NCBI GenBank assembly: GCA_017532025.1
Contig: JAFXJX010000073.1
Location: 1 to 51,450, forward strand
DNA: 51,450 bases
Direction of reading: 5' to 3'
Source of the DNA: Clostridia bacterium
GTDB taxonomy: Bacteria; Bacillota; Clostridia; Oscillospirales; CAG-272
Shown: piece by piece, positions 37,981 to 45,857 of the stretch
How positions within the stretch are numbered: the first letter of the stretch is position 1
Layout of the letters: each line of letters starts with the position of its first letter
Translations under genes and position numbers: made by a program
Notes under the pieces: generated by a model
Seen by the model: only the letters and a program-made list of their open reading frames with translations
Database searches by the model: none
Told to the model about the DNA's origin: nothing

Positions 37981-39498
37981 ATGGCCCGCAACTCTACCAT
38001 AATTCTATCAAAAATCAAAGAGTCGGTCAGTTCCGTATTGCCGGTCACCGTCATCGTGGCAGTCCTTGCCTTTGTCATCGCACCGATTACCACAGGCACG
38101 TTTCTTGCCTTTGTCTTCGGTGCAGCCTTCCTTGTTATCGGCATGGGGCTGTTCTCGCTCGGCGCCGAAATCTCCATGGAACGCATGGGCGAATACGTCG
38201 GTGCGCAAATGACCAAATCCCAAAAGATCTCGCTTGTCATTGCGCTCTCGTTTGTCGTCGGTGTGATGATCACTGTCTCCGAGCCGGACCTTACGGTACT
38301 TGCCAATCAGGTTTCCAAATCGATCAGCCCGTATATTCTCATCATCGCAGTAGGCATCGGCGTGGGTTACTTCTTGACCCTTGCCATGCTCCGTATCGTG
38401 TTCGGCATCAAGCTTTCTTATTTGCTTCTTTTCTCTTACGCCATAGTTTTCGTCATGCTCAATTTCGTGCCGAAGAATTTCGTTCCGCTCGCCTTTGACT
38501 CAGGCGGCGTTACCACAGGTCCTATGACAGTACCCTTCATCATGGCACTCGGCGTTGGTGCATCCTCGATCCGTTCAGACAAAAACGCGCAGGCAGACGC
38601 CTTCGGTCTTGTAGCGCTTTCTTCGGTCGGTCCGATCATTGCGGTTATGATCCTTGGTATCATTTTTAAGCCGGAAGATGCTACCTGGGCAATGGACGCC
38701 GTGGTTTCGCAAACCACGCAGGAGCTCTCGATCAACTTCCTTGCGGAAATCCCGCACAAAATGCTTGAAGTTGCCATTGCGCTTCTCCCTGTTCTCGTCT
38801 TTTTCTTTGTTTATCAGCATATCGCGGGCAAACTGCCGCGGCGCGATCTCGTCCGTATTGGCATGGGCGCTCTTTATACTTATTTCGGTCTTGTCATCTT
38901 CTTAACCGGTGCCACCTGCGGATTCATGCAAACCGGCTACGAAATCGGAAAATCTGTTGCCGAAAGCTCAGTTTCCTTCTTGATCATTCCGGTCGGTTGC
39001 CTTGTCGGTTACTACACCGTGCGTGCCGAGCCGGCTGTCATTCTTTTGCAAAAACAGGTCGAGGAAATCACCTCAGGCGCCATTCCCCGCGCTGTTCTTG
39101 GCAGAGCCCTTTCCTGCGGTGTGTGCATTTCGATCGGCGTTGCCATGCTTCGCGCGCTCACAGGCGTCTCGCTTCTTTACTTCCTGATCCCCTGCTACGC
39201 CATTGCACTCTTACTTACTTTTGTTACTCCGCCTATTTTTACTTCAGTTGCCTTTGACTCAGGCGGCGTTGCCTCCGGTCCTCTCACTGCCACATTCCTG
39301 TTACCTCTTGCCGCAGGCGTATGCGACGGTGTGGGAGGCACAATCATGACGGACGCCTTCGGCGTTGTGGCAATGGTTGCCGTTACACCGCTTGTTACTT
39401 TGCAGATTCTCGGTCTTGTGTATAAGCTCCGCCTTTCCAAGAAGAAAAAGACTTCTGTATCCGAGCCTGCAGTGGAAGAAGAAATTATCGAACTTTGA
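37981..39498 (+). CDS. DUF1538 membrane protein, putative transporter
   Basis: A 505-residue polytopic protein made of two homologous DUF1538 halves. Each half carries the motif AFDSGGV followed by a TGP or SGP (about residues 176 and 423), probably facing re-entrant segments of a transport path. About twelve helices in total. DUF1538 proteins are often encoded next to PII-like regulators, as here, which suggests transport controlled by a small signalling protein; the substrate is unknown. The ATG follows AAAGGAGGCGCC, a strong site. The PII-like gene starts 44 bases after its stop. Confidence 0.9.
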   Translation: MARNSTIILSKIKESVSSVLPVTVIVAVLAFVIAPITTGTFLAFVFGAAFLVIGMGLFSLGAEISMERMGEYVGAQMTKSQKISLVIALSFVVGVMITVSEPDLTVLANQVSKSISPYILIIAVGIGVGYFLTLAMLRIVFGIKLSYLLLFSYAIVFVMLNFVPKNFVPLAFDSGGVTTGPMTVPFIMALGVGASSIRSDKNAQADAFGLVALSSVGPIIAVMILGIIFKPEDATWAMDAVVSQTTQELSINFLAEIPHKMLEVAIALLPVLVFFFVYQHIAGKLPRRDLVRIGMGALYTYFGLVIFLTGATCGFMQTGYEIGKSVAESSVSFLIIPVGCLVGYYTVRAEPAVILLQKQVEEITSGAIPRAVLGRALSCGVCISIGVAMLRALTGVSLLYFLIPCYAIALLLTFVTPPIFTSVAFDSGGVASGPLTATFLLPLAAGVCDGVGGTIMTDAFGVVAMVAVTPLVTLQILGLVYKLRLSKKKKTSVSEPAVEEEIIEL

Positions 39499-39542
39499 TT
39501 CCCTTTTGATCCACCAAACCAAAACACTGTTTGAGGTATGAT

Positions 39543-40229
39543 ATGAAAGATCTCAATCTCATGCTCACCATAGCCAAACGGGCTGATAAAAAGGAGTTCT
39601 CCTCCTTTTTCAGAAACTACGAGGTCAAAACCGTCTATTCGCTGGATGCCGACGGCACGACCAATTCCAAAACACTTTCCCTTTTCGGCATTGAACGCAC
39701 CGAAAAAACCGTCTTTCTGTCGGTGGTCAGCGGTCTGCTTGCCAAAAAGCTGATGAAAGGGCTATCCCGGGAACTGTATATTGATCTACCCGACCGCGGT
39801 ATCGCCGTTGCCTGCCCGCTTGTTTCGGTAGGCGGCGCCGCCACCCTTTCGGCACTCACTTCGGGAACGATAAATGAAAAGGACGAAAACGATATGAACA
39901 CCGAGCGCGAACTCATTGTTATCATTGCAAACCGTAACAATACCGACCTCGTCATGGATGCAGCCCGCGAAGGCGGTGCCCGAGGCGGCACGGTTCTTCA
40001 CGCCAAAGGCACGGCGGCAAAAGGCAACACCACCTTCTTCGGTGTTTCGTTGGCTGAAGAAAAGGAAGTCATTCTCGTTGTGGCAAAAGGTGATCACCGT
40101 AACAGCATCATGCGTGCAATCATGCAAAAAGCAGGCGCCAACACATCAGCCGGCGCCTTGGCATTCTCACTTCCGATCTCTTATGCGGCAGGCTTTGCCA
40201 ACGCTGAACCCCTGCCCGATGAGGAATGA
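39543..40229 (+). CDS. two-domain PII-like regulator linked to DUF1538
   Basis: A 228-residue cytosolic protein with two PII-like (GlnB-type ferredoxin fold) domains. The C-terminal one (about 120-215) is well kept: RELIVIIANRNNTDLVMDAA, GARGGTVLHAKGTA at the T-loop base, FFGVSLAEEKEVILVVA, and the nucleotide-binding tail. The N-terminal one (about 1-110) keeps the fold pattern but has lost most T-loop and ligand residues. It probably senses adenine nucleotides or a metabolite and controls the DUF1538 transporter encoded just before it. The ATG at 39543 follows GAGG. A terminator follows. Confidence 0.85.
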   Translation: MKDLNLMLTIAKRADKKEFSSFFRNYEVKTVYSLDADGTTNSKTLSLFGIERTEKTVFLSVVSGLLAKKLMKGLSRELYIDLPDRGIAVACPLVSVGGAATLSALTSGTINEKDENDMNTERELIVIIANRNNTDLVMDAAREGGARGGTVLHAKGTAAKGNTTFFGVSLAEEKEVILVVAKGDHRNSIMRAIMQKAGANTSAGALAFSLPISYAAGFANAEPLPDEE

Positions 40230-40250
40230 TCACTCCCGTTGCTCTGTTTC

Positions 40251-40285
40251 GAAAAGCTATCCTTGGCGGATAGCTTTTCTTTTTT
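40251..40285 (+). terminator. terminator of the DUF1538/PII operon
   Basis: A perfect 12-bp stem GAAAAGCTATCC / GGATAGCTTTTC followed by TTTTTT. Confidence 0.88.
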
Positions 40286-40308
40286 AGCAAGGTTTGTTTT
40301 CTTTTCTC

Positions 40309-40337
40309 TTGATTTTCTGCAGTTTCTCCGCTATAAT
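40309..40337 (+). promoter_or_regulatory. promoter of the NYN-domain gene
   Basis: TTGATT (40309-40314) and TATAAT (40332-40337) with a 17-base spacer. Confidence 0.7.
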
Positions 40338-40370
40338 AAAAATAAGAAGTAACAAAGAAAGGAGGTTTCT

Positions 40371-41150
40371 ATGGGTCTTTTCGGAATCAGAAAAACAGAA
40401 AAAAAGGGCAAAAAACCAAAAGCCGCCGCTTTTGTTGATTTCGAGCATTGGGCAATCTCGCTTCACAAAAATTACGCTATGAAGCCGGATATCCGCACTT
40501 GGTACAAAGAATTAACACAAAATTACGACCTTGTGGACGTTTATTTTTTCGGTGATTTTTCCAATCCTTATATGCGCGCCGAAATAACAAAAATCCGTGA
40601 AATTACCACAGGTATCATCGATACGCAAAACACATCTGCTCACCACAAAAAAGATTTTACCGATTTTATCATGCTCGATCACATTTATCAGCGCTCCTTT
40701 CAGGACGATCTCGATGCGTTTATTCTTTTCACAGGCGACGGTCATTTCAGCTCAGTGGTCAGTTATCTTGCCAACAAAAGACGCAAAACGGTGGAAGTTT
40801 TCGGAATTTTGGGCGCTATCAGCGGAACACTCAAAAACACAGCCACCAAAACCACTGCACTCCCCTCCAAAGAAGCCATTGAAATATCGCGTCAAAGGCT
40901 TCTGCTTCGTACCTTGAAAAAGATGTATGAGCAGCAAAACAACCCCCGCCCAACCTATCTCAAAACCATTCAAGCGGTCGCCGAAGAAAACGGCATTGAC
41001 AAAGATGCCATCCAGAAAGCCATGGATGTTTTGATAGAAAAAGAATACGTCTATCAAACCAAACGTTATTTCCGTGGCGGCAACTTTGCTAAGATTCTTG
41101 CCATCAATACGCCCTTGCTCAAAAGCGATGGCATCTGGGACACCCTGTAA
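40371..41150 (+). CDS. NYN-domain (PIN-like) RNase-family protein with a C-terminal winged helix
   Basis: A 259-residue protein. After a Lys-rich tail (1-17), residues 19-165 form a NYN/LabA-like domain: AAFVDFEHW, DVYFFGDFSNP, KKDFTDFIMLDHIY, and AFILFTGDGHFSSVVSYL, so the set of acidic metal-binding residues of PIN-like nucleases is kept. Residues 175-255 form a helical, winged-helix-like domain (TIQAVAEENGIDKDAIQKAMDVLIEKEYVY). RNA cleavage is the family-level expectation, not shown here. The ATG follows AAAGGAGG. It is a single-gene unit with its own promoter. Confidence 0.85.
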   Translation: MGLFGIRKTEKKGKKPKAAAFVDFEHWAISLHKNYAMKPDIRTWYKELTQNYDLVDVYFFGDFSNPYMRAEITKIREITTGIIDTQNTSAHHKKDFTDFIMLDHIYQRSFQDDLDAFILFTGDGHFSSVVSYLANKRRKTVEVFGILGAISGTLKNTATKTTALPSKEAIEISRQRLLLRTLKKMYEQQNNPRPTYLKTIQAVAEENGIDKDAIQKAMDVLIEKEYVYQTKRYFRGGNFAKILAINTPLLKSDGIWDTL

Positions 41151-41151
41151 C

Positions 41152-41187
41152 AAAAAAGACAGAGACAAGCGTCTCTGTCTTTTTTTG
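41152..41187. terminator. bidirectional terminator between the NYN gene and lipoprotein 1
   Basis: Stem AAGACAGAGAC / GTCTCTGTCTT, flanked by A and T runs, lies between two convergent genes. Confidence 0.85.
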
Positions 41188-41190
41188 CTT

Positions 41191-43362
41191 TTACTGCTGG
41201 TCAAACAGCATGAATTCGCGCATTCTGACTGTACCAACATTGGCAGTCGAGTCGGTGGTAAAGATGCGCAGCATCACGTAGCGTGCCGAGGTATCGCCAA
41301 CATTTACCGATACAATGTATTCCTCGTTTTCGTTCTGATAGTCAACAGAAGTCCAAGTCTTGCCATCGTCCGACACAAAAAGTTCCCATTCAAAGGTATT
41401 ATTGCGTTGGTTGCTACCCTGATCACCGGCATTCACAAGCGTGTAGGTGTCAAAGGTCTTGGTTTCGCCAAGATCAAGCACAACTTCGTGCTTGTAACCG
41501 CCAAGCTCATATTTATAGTCGTTGGTTGCCTGAGCGCCCTGCCAACGGGTTTCCAAATCACCGTCAACCAGGTTGGCAACGGGATATCTCGTACCGCCCA
41601 TAGCGGAGGCAGAAACAATGGTTGCACCCTTGGCAATATTCGCGCCTTCGGTTACCGGTGTTTCAAGGACAGGAGCGGTCTTATCACCCTTGGTAACGGG
41701 TTCGATCTGAGGATATACGGGGTCAGGAATATTGGGAAGACCTTCGGTGATCCAGTTGTCCCTAAAGTACTTAAAGCCTTCGATCTTGAAGGTACCGGCC
41801 TTGCATTCTTCTACGTACTGAAGACGAACGTCTTCCATACAATCAAGACCGGTTACTGTCTTAACTGCCTTGTTAAAGGGAGTATTGGGATCGAAAGGAT
41901 GGTCGCTGATCAACGTTTTGGTGTTCTTAATGGTATAGTTGATCAAGTCAATTACGCCATATTCCGAAGGATCAGCCTTGCCGTCACCGTTCTTGTCGAT
42001 CGTCGGATACTTCCAGTCAAGGTAAGTCAGGAATGCCTTACCGCCGTCGGCATAAGAAGAGTAACCCCAGTCCCAAAGAGAGGACTTGTTCTGCACGTCG
42101 AGCATTACAATGAACTTGGTGGAATAGCCCCATTCAAAGTAACGGAAACGGCCGAGGTTTGCCATGTTTTCTGTCCACCAACAATCCACAGAAATCTTTT
42201 TTCCTGTTTCGGGATCAGTATAGGTATTGGTCTGATTGTAGGTCAGCTTGCCGCCGTACTGCTGTACCGAGTGGGTGATTTCGTGAGCAAAGAAGCCGAT
42301 GTCCATCGGATTGCTGTTCGCATAAGTAGTGGATACGCAAACAAGTGTGCCTGCGCAGTAGGCAACGCCGTCATAGCCTTTGTCAGCCTTAAAGGTAATC
42401 ACTCTGGGCACTTTGGAGTCGCCTTCACCGAAACGCTTGTAGAGTCTGGGATATACGTTGTAGAACAGGTCCACAAGGTCAGAGAGGTAATCTTCTCTCT
42501 TAACAAGTTCCCAGTCACCCACAAACTGAAGCTGGAATTCGCTTTCATACTTCATGGGTGTGATGGTAACCGGTACGGTAGCAACGATCGGATACACCGC
42601 ACCGTCATCAAGACAAATGTTGATGTAGAATGTCTTGCCGGGCTGATACGGAACGGTGCACTTGGCAATACCGGTGTATTTGCCGTTTTCGCCTTTTACT
42701 TCAATACCGTCCTGTGTATAAGCAGCAGATGACTCGGAGCCGCCTTCCTTCGCGGTTACAGTCATGTAGTAGCTGCCTGCCATATTGGTTGTGAAATCAA
42801 ACATCAGATAGCTGCCGGCTCTTGCAGTAACCGACTTCCATGCAGGCTCTACCACAGAAACAATCTCATATACATCAACAGAAATCGTCTTTGCGGTTTT
42901 GTCTTCGGTAACGATGACGCCAACCGTCTTGAGCTTTCTGACAGCCGTGGTGGTCACTTCTGTCTTGGTGCCATCGGCATTTACCAGATTGTAGGTCTTT
43001 TTGTAGCCACCGAACTCAGTGGTAATTTTGGTAACCACCTTAACACCTGTGCCCGAGTAGGTAAATTTGGAATAATCCACATCCCCGGAGGTGTTCCATT
43101 CAAACTCGTTGAGGACAGCGGTGTAATCTTCGGTGACGATCTTCTCGCCCTCAGGTTCCGCCGCAGTGGTAACGGTGGGAGAGGTTACATCGTTAGTAGG
43201 CGCTGTGGTGGTGATGGGCGCTGTGGTAGCCACAGTACCCTCGGTAACACCGCCTGTGGTGTCACCACTGCTTGTCGTAGCTTTGGGAGTTTCGCCGCCG
43301 CAGGATGCAAGGGCGAGTACAAGCACCAGAAGAATCGACAGAGTCAATAATACTTTTTTCAT
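41191..43362 (-). CDS. lipoprotein with BSP-like metallopeptidase and discoidin domain, copy 1
   Basis: A 723-residue secreted lipoprotein: lipobox LASC (Cys about 21), a Thr-rich linker to about 65, a beta-rich region with DYSKFTYSGTGVKVV, and an Ig-like segment (MTVTAKEGGSESS, CTVPYQPGKTFYINICLDDG). A peptidase-like domain carries FAHEITHSVQQYGG (about 357) and WWTENMANLGRFRYF, resembling the basic secretory protein family (zinc HExxH), and residues 590-720 form an F5/8 type C domain. The family call rests on the HExxH context and could be another gluzincin. The ATG at 43362 follows AAAGGA. It is paralogous to the two genes upstream on this strand, with its own promoter and terminator. Confidence 0.8.
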   Translation of the reverse strand: MKKVLLTLSILLVLVLALASCGGETPKATTSSGDTTGGVTEGTVATTAPITTTAPTNDVTSPTVTTAAEPEGEKIVTEDYTAVLNEFEWNTSGDVDYSKFTYSGTGVKVVTKITTEFGGYKKTYNLVNADGTKTEVTTTAVRKLKTVGVIVTEDKTAKTISVDVYEIVSVVEPAWKSVTARAGSYLMFDFTTNMAGSYYMTVTAKEGGSESSAAYTQDGIEVKGENGKYTGIAKCTVPYQPGKTFYINICLDDGAVYPIVATVPVTITPMKYESEFQLQFVGDWELVKREDYLSDLVDLFYNVYPRLYKRFGEGDSKVPRVITFKADKGYDGVAYCAGTLVCVSTTYANSNPMDIGFFAHEITHSVQQYGGKLTYNQTNTYTDPETGKKISVDCWWTENMANLGRFRYFEWGYSTKFIVMLDVQNKSSLWDWGYSSYADGGKAFLTYLDWKYPTIDKNGDGKADPSEYGVIDLINYTIKNTKTLISDHPFDPNTPFNKAVKTVTGLDCMEDVRLQYVEECKAGTFKIEGFKYFRDNWITEGLPNIPDPVYPQIEPVTKGDKTAPVLETPVTEGANIAKGATIVSASAMGGTRYPVANLVDGDLETRWQGAQATNDYKYELGGYKHEVVLDLGETKTFDTYTLVNAGDQGSNQRNNTFEWELFVSDDGKTWTSVDYQNENEEYIVSVNVGDTSARYVMLRIFTTDSTANVGTVRMREFMLFDQQ

Positions 43363-43403
43363 AAAAAAATCCTTTCTTACCATGATTTTTTGTTTACTTT
43401 TTT

Positions 43404-43432
43404 AGTATATCACAAGATCATCCATTTTTCAA
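43404..43432 (-). promoter_or_regulatory. promoter of lipoprotein copy 1
   Basis: TTGAAA (43427-43432) and TATACT (43404-43409) on the minus strand with a 17-base spacer. Confidence 0.65.
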
Positions 43433-43457
43433 TGGTTTTTTTCATTTATCCAAACAA

Positions 43458-43490
43458 AAAAAGGCAGAGAATTTCCTCTCTGCCTTTTTT
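43458..43490 (-). terminator. terminator of lipoprotein copy 2
   Basis: A GGCAGAG / CTCTGCC stem with A and T runs on both sides lies just past the stop of copy 2. The stem is related to those after copies 1 and 3. Confidence 0.8.
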
Positions 43491-43500
43491 GTGAAAGCGA

Positions 43501-45669
43501 TTACTTGTTAAAAAGCATGAATTCCTGAATTCTGGCATTGCCGGTGTTGCTCTTATCGGCAGTGTGAATGCGGAGTTCAACATATCTTGCAGACTGTGCA
43601 CCAACATTTACCGAAACAATATCGGCGGTGTTGTCGGTCTGATAATCAACCGAGGTCCAGGTCTTGCCATCTTCCGAGATGAGAATTTCCCATTCCTTGG
43701 TGTTGAACAGCTTGTTGGAGGAAGCGCTACCGCGATTCACGAGCGTGTAAGTATTAAAGCTCTTCACTTCGCCAAGGTCAATGATCACGCTGTGCGAAAT
43801 GCCCATGAGCTCATACTTGTGGTCGCCAATTCCGCTTTCCGCGCCGTGCCAGAAGGTTTCAAGATCGCCGTCCAAGAGATTCTTAACGGGGTTTCTCGAA
43901 GCTTCTGCCGAAAATTCAATCACAGCTGCACCCTTGGCAAGGTTTTCGCCTTCGGTAACAGCAGCATCAAGGGTCGGGTTGGTCTTATCGCCCTTTGCTA
44001 CCTTTTCAAGCGAGGGATAGGTCGGGTTGGGAATGCCGGGAAGATCTTCGGTGCGCCAGTTATCTACATAATCCTTAAAGCCTGTAAAGACAAATACCTT
44101 GTTCTTGCAGTCTGCTTCATACAGCTGACGAACTTCTTCCATGGTGTTGCAAACACCCTTAGTCGCAGTCTTAACAGCCTGATTGAAGGGCGTGTTGGGA
44201 TCAAAAGGATGGTCGCTGAAACTCTTGGTTGCCGTCTTGATGGTATAGTTAACAAGGTCGATCACACCGTATTCCGAAACATCAAGCTTCTTGTCACCAT
44301 TCGCGTCAACAGACGGGAACTTCCAGTCGATGTAGGAAAGGAAAAGCTTACTGCCGTCGCCGTAAGGCTCCCAGCCCCAGTTCCAGAGAGAAGACTGTGT
44401 CTGAACGTTGTAGATCTGAACAAATTTGGTGGAGTAACCCCAGTGGAAGTAGCGGAAACCACCGAAGTTTGCCATGTTTTCGGTCCACCAGGAGTTGCAG
44501 ACAATATCCTTGCCGGTGGCAGGATCTCTATAGGTATTCTTGCCGCCGTAGTTTGTCAGCTTGTTATACTGCTGAACCGAGTGGGTGATTTCGTGAGAGA
44601 AGAAGCCAAGGTCGCGAGGGTTGGAATTTGCATAGTCAACCGAAACGCAAACACGTGTGCCTGCGCAGTAAGCTACGCCATCGTATTGCTTGTCGGCTTC
44701 AAAGGTAATTTCCTTGGGCTCAGTACCGAACGCAAAGCGTGCGTACAGTCTGGGATATACGTTATAGAAAAGATCAACGAGATTGGGGAGATATTCAGGG
44801 TCTCTTACCTGTTCCCACTCACCGATAAACTGCAGTCTGTAATCACTGTCGTATTTTGCGGTGGTGATGGTGACCGGTACGGTGGCGGCAATGGGATACG
44901 TAGCGCCGTCATCAAGACAAATGTTGATGTAGAAGGTCTTGCCGGGCTGATACGGAACGGTGCACTTAGCAATACCGGTATATTTGCCGTTGGCACCGGT
45001 AACGGTAACGCCGTCCTGCGTATAAGCGGCAGATGCTTTCGAGCCGCCTTCCTTGGCGGTTACAGTCATGTAGAAACTGCCGGACATGTTGGTGGTAAAC
45101 TCAAACATCAAGTAGCTGCCTGCTCTGGCGGTTACCGATTTCCATGAGGGCTCAACTTTGGAAACGATTTCAACAAAATCAAACACAGCCGTCTTGGCAG
45201 TTTTGTCTTCGGTTACATTTACGCCTACGGTCTGCAGCTTTCTGACATCTATCTTTGCAACTTCACTCTTGCTGCCGTCGGCTCCGACCAGATTCCATGT
45301 CTTAGTCCAACCGTTGTACTTGCCGTCAAGCGTGCTGACAACTTTGGCGCCTGTGCCGGAATAGTCGAACTTAGAATAATCAACATCCCCGTCGGAGACC
45401 CATTCAAACTTGTTGGGAATGGCGGTGTAGTCATCTGTTACGATCGGTTCAACATCGGGGTCGATACCGGGATTAGTCGGCTCGGTGGTCACATCAGGCT
45501 TCGCGGTTGTGGTCTCAACAGGCGTGGTGGCGGTAGGCACCTTGGTCGTAACACCTGCAGAGGGGGTGGTCGAATCCGGCTCAGCGGTGGTAGTTACACT
45601 TTCGCCACACGCAACAAGTGCCAGTGCAAGACAAATCACCAAAAGAGCAAGCGGTAATATTCTCTTCAT
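43501..45669 (-). CDS. lipoprotein with BSP-like metallopeptidase and discoidin domain, copy 2
   Basis: A 722-residue paralogue of copies 1 and 3. Lipobox ALVAC (Cys about 21), a Thr/Pro-rich linker (about 22-70), then the same domain order; HExxH in FSHEITHSVQQYN (about 357) with WWTENMANFGGFRYF. The discoidin domain ends in RIQEFMLFNK. It is closer to copy 3 in its C-terminal part (NLAKGAAVIEFSAEASRNP and EWEILISEDGKTWTSV are shared). The ATG at 45669 follows GAGGTG. Zinc-dependent cleavage of surface or host proteins is a plausible role but not shown. Confidence 0.8.
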   Translation of the reverse strand: MKRILPLALLVICLALALVACGESVTTTAEPDSTTPSAGVTTKVPTATTPVETTTAKPDVTTEPTNPGIDPDVEPIVTDDYTAIPNKFEWVSDGDVDYSKFDYSGTGAKVVSTLDGKYNGWTKTWNLVGADGSKSEVAKIDVRKLQTVGVNVTEDKTAKTAVFDFVEIVSKVEPSWKSVTARAGSYLMFEFTTNMSGSFYMTVTAKEGGSKASAAYTQDGVTVTGANGKYTGIAKCTVPYQPGKTFYINICLDDGATYPIAATVPVTITTAKYDSDYRLQFIGEWEQVRDPEYLPNLVDLFYNVYPRLYARFAFGTEPKEITFEADKQYDGVAYCAGTRVCVSVDYANSNPRDLGFFSHEITHSVQQYNKLTNYGGKNTYRDPATGKDIVCNSWWTENMANFGGFRYFHWGYSTKFVQIYNVQTQSSLWNWGWEPYGDGSKLFLSYIDWKFPSVDANGDKKLDVSEYGVIDLVNYTIKTATKSFSDHPFDPNTPFNQAVKTATKGVCNTMEEVRQLYEADCKNKVFVFTGFKDYVDNWRTEDLPGIPNPTYPSLEKVAKGDKTNPTLDAAVTEGENLAKGAAVIEFSAEASRNPVKNLLDGDLETFWHGAESGIGDHKYELMGISHSVIIDLGEVKSFNTYTLVNRGSASSNKLFNTKEWEILISEDGKTWTSVDYQTDNTADIVSVNVGAQSARYVELRIHTADKSNTGNARIQEFMLFNK

Positions 45670-45714
45670 ATAAACACCTCTTTTTTCAATTTTAACGGTA
45701 CTCCGTCTTCTGTT

Positions 45715-45743
45715 ATTATAGCACAAAAAAATCAAGGTTGCAA
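45715..45743 (-). promoter_or_regulatory. promoter of lipoprotein copy 2
   Basis: TTGCAA (45738-45743) and TATAAT (45715-45720) on the minus strand with a 17-base spacer. Confidence 0.65.
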
Positions 45744-45821
45744 CTATCTTTTCATGCAATTTTTCCTTATCGGTATAAAAAAATAGAATATAATGAAAAG
45801 AATCGGTATTTTTCAAACAAA

Positions 45822-45853
45822 AAAAGACAGAGAATCGCTTCTCTGCCTTTTTG
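45822..45853 (-). terminator. terminator of lipoprotein copy 3
   Basis: An AGGCAGAG / CTCTGTCT stem on the minus strand with a U run, directly after the stop of copy 3. Confidence 0.8.
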
Positions 45854-45857
45854 TTTT

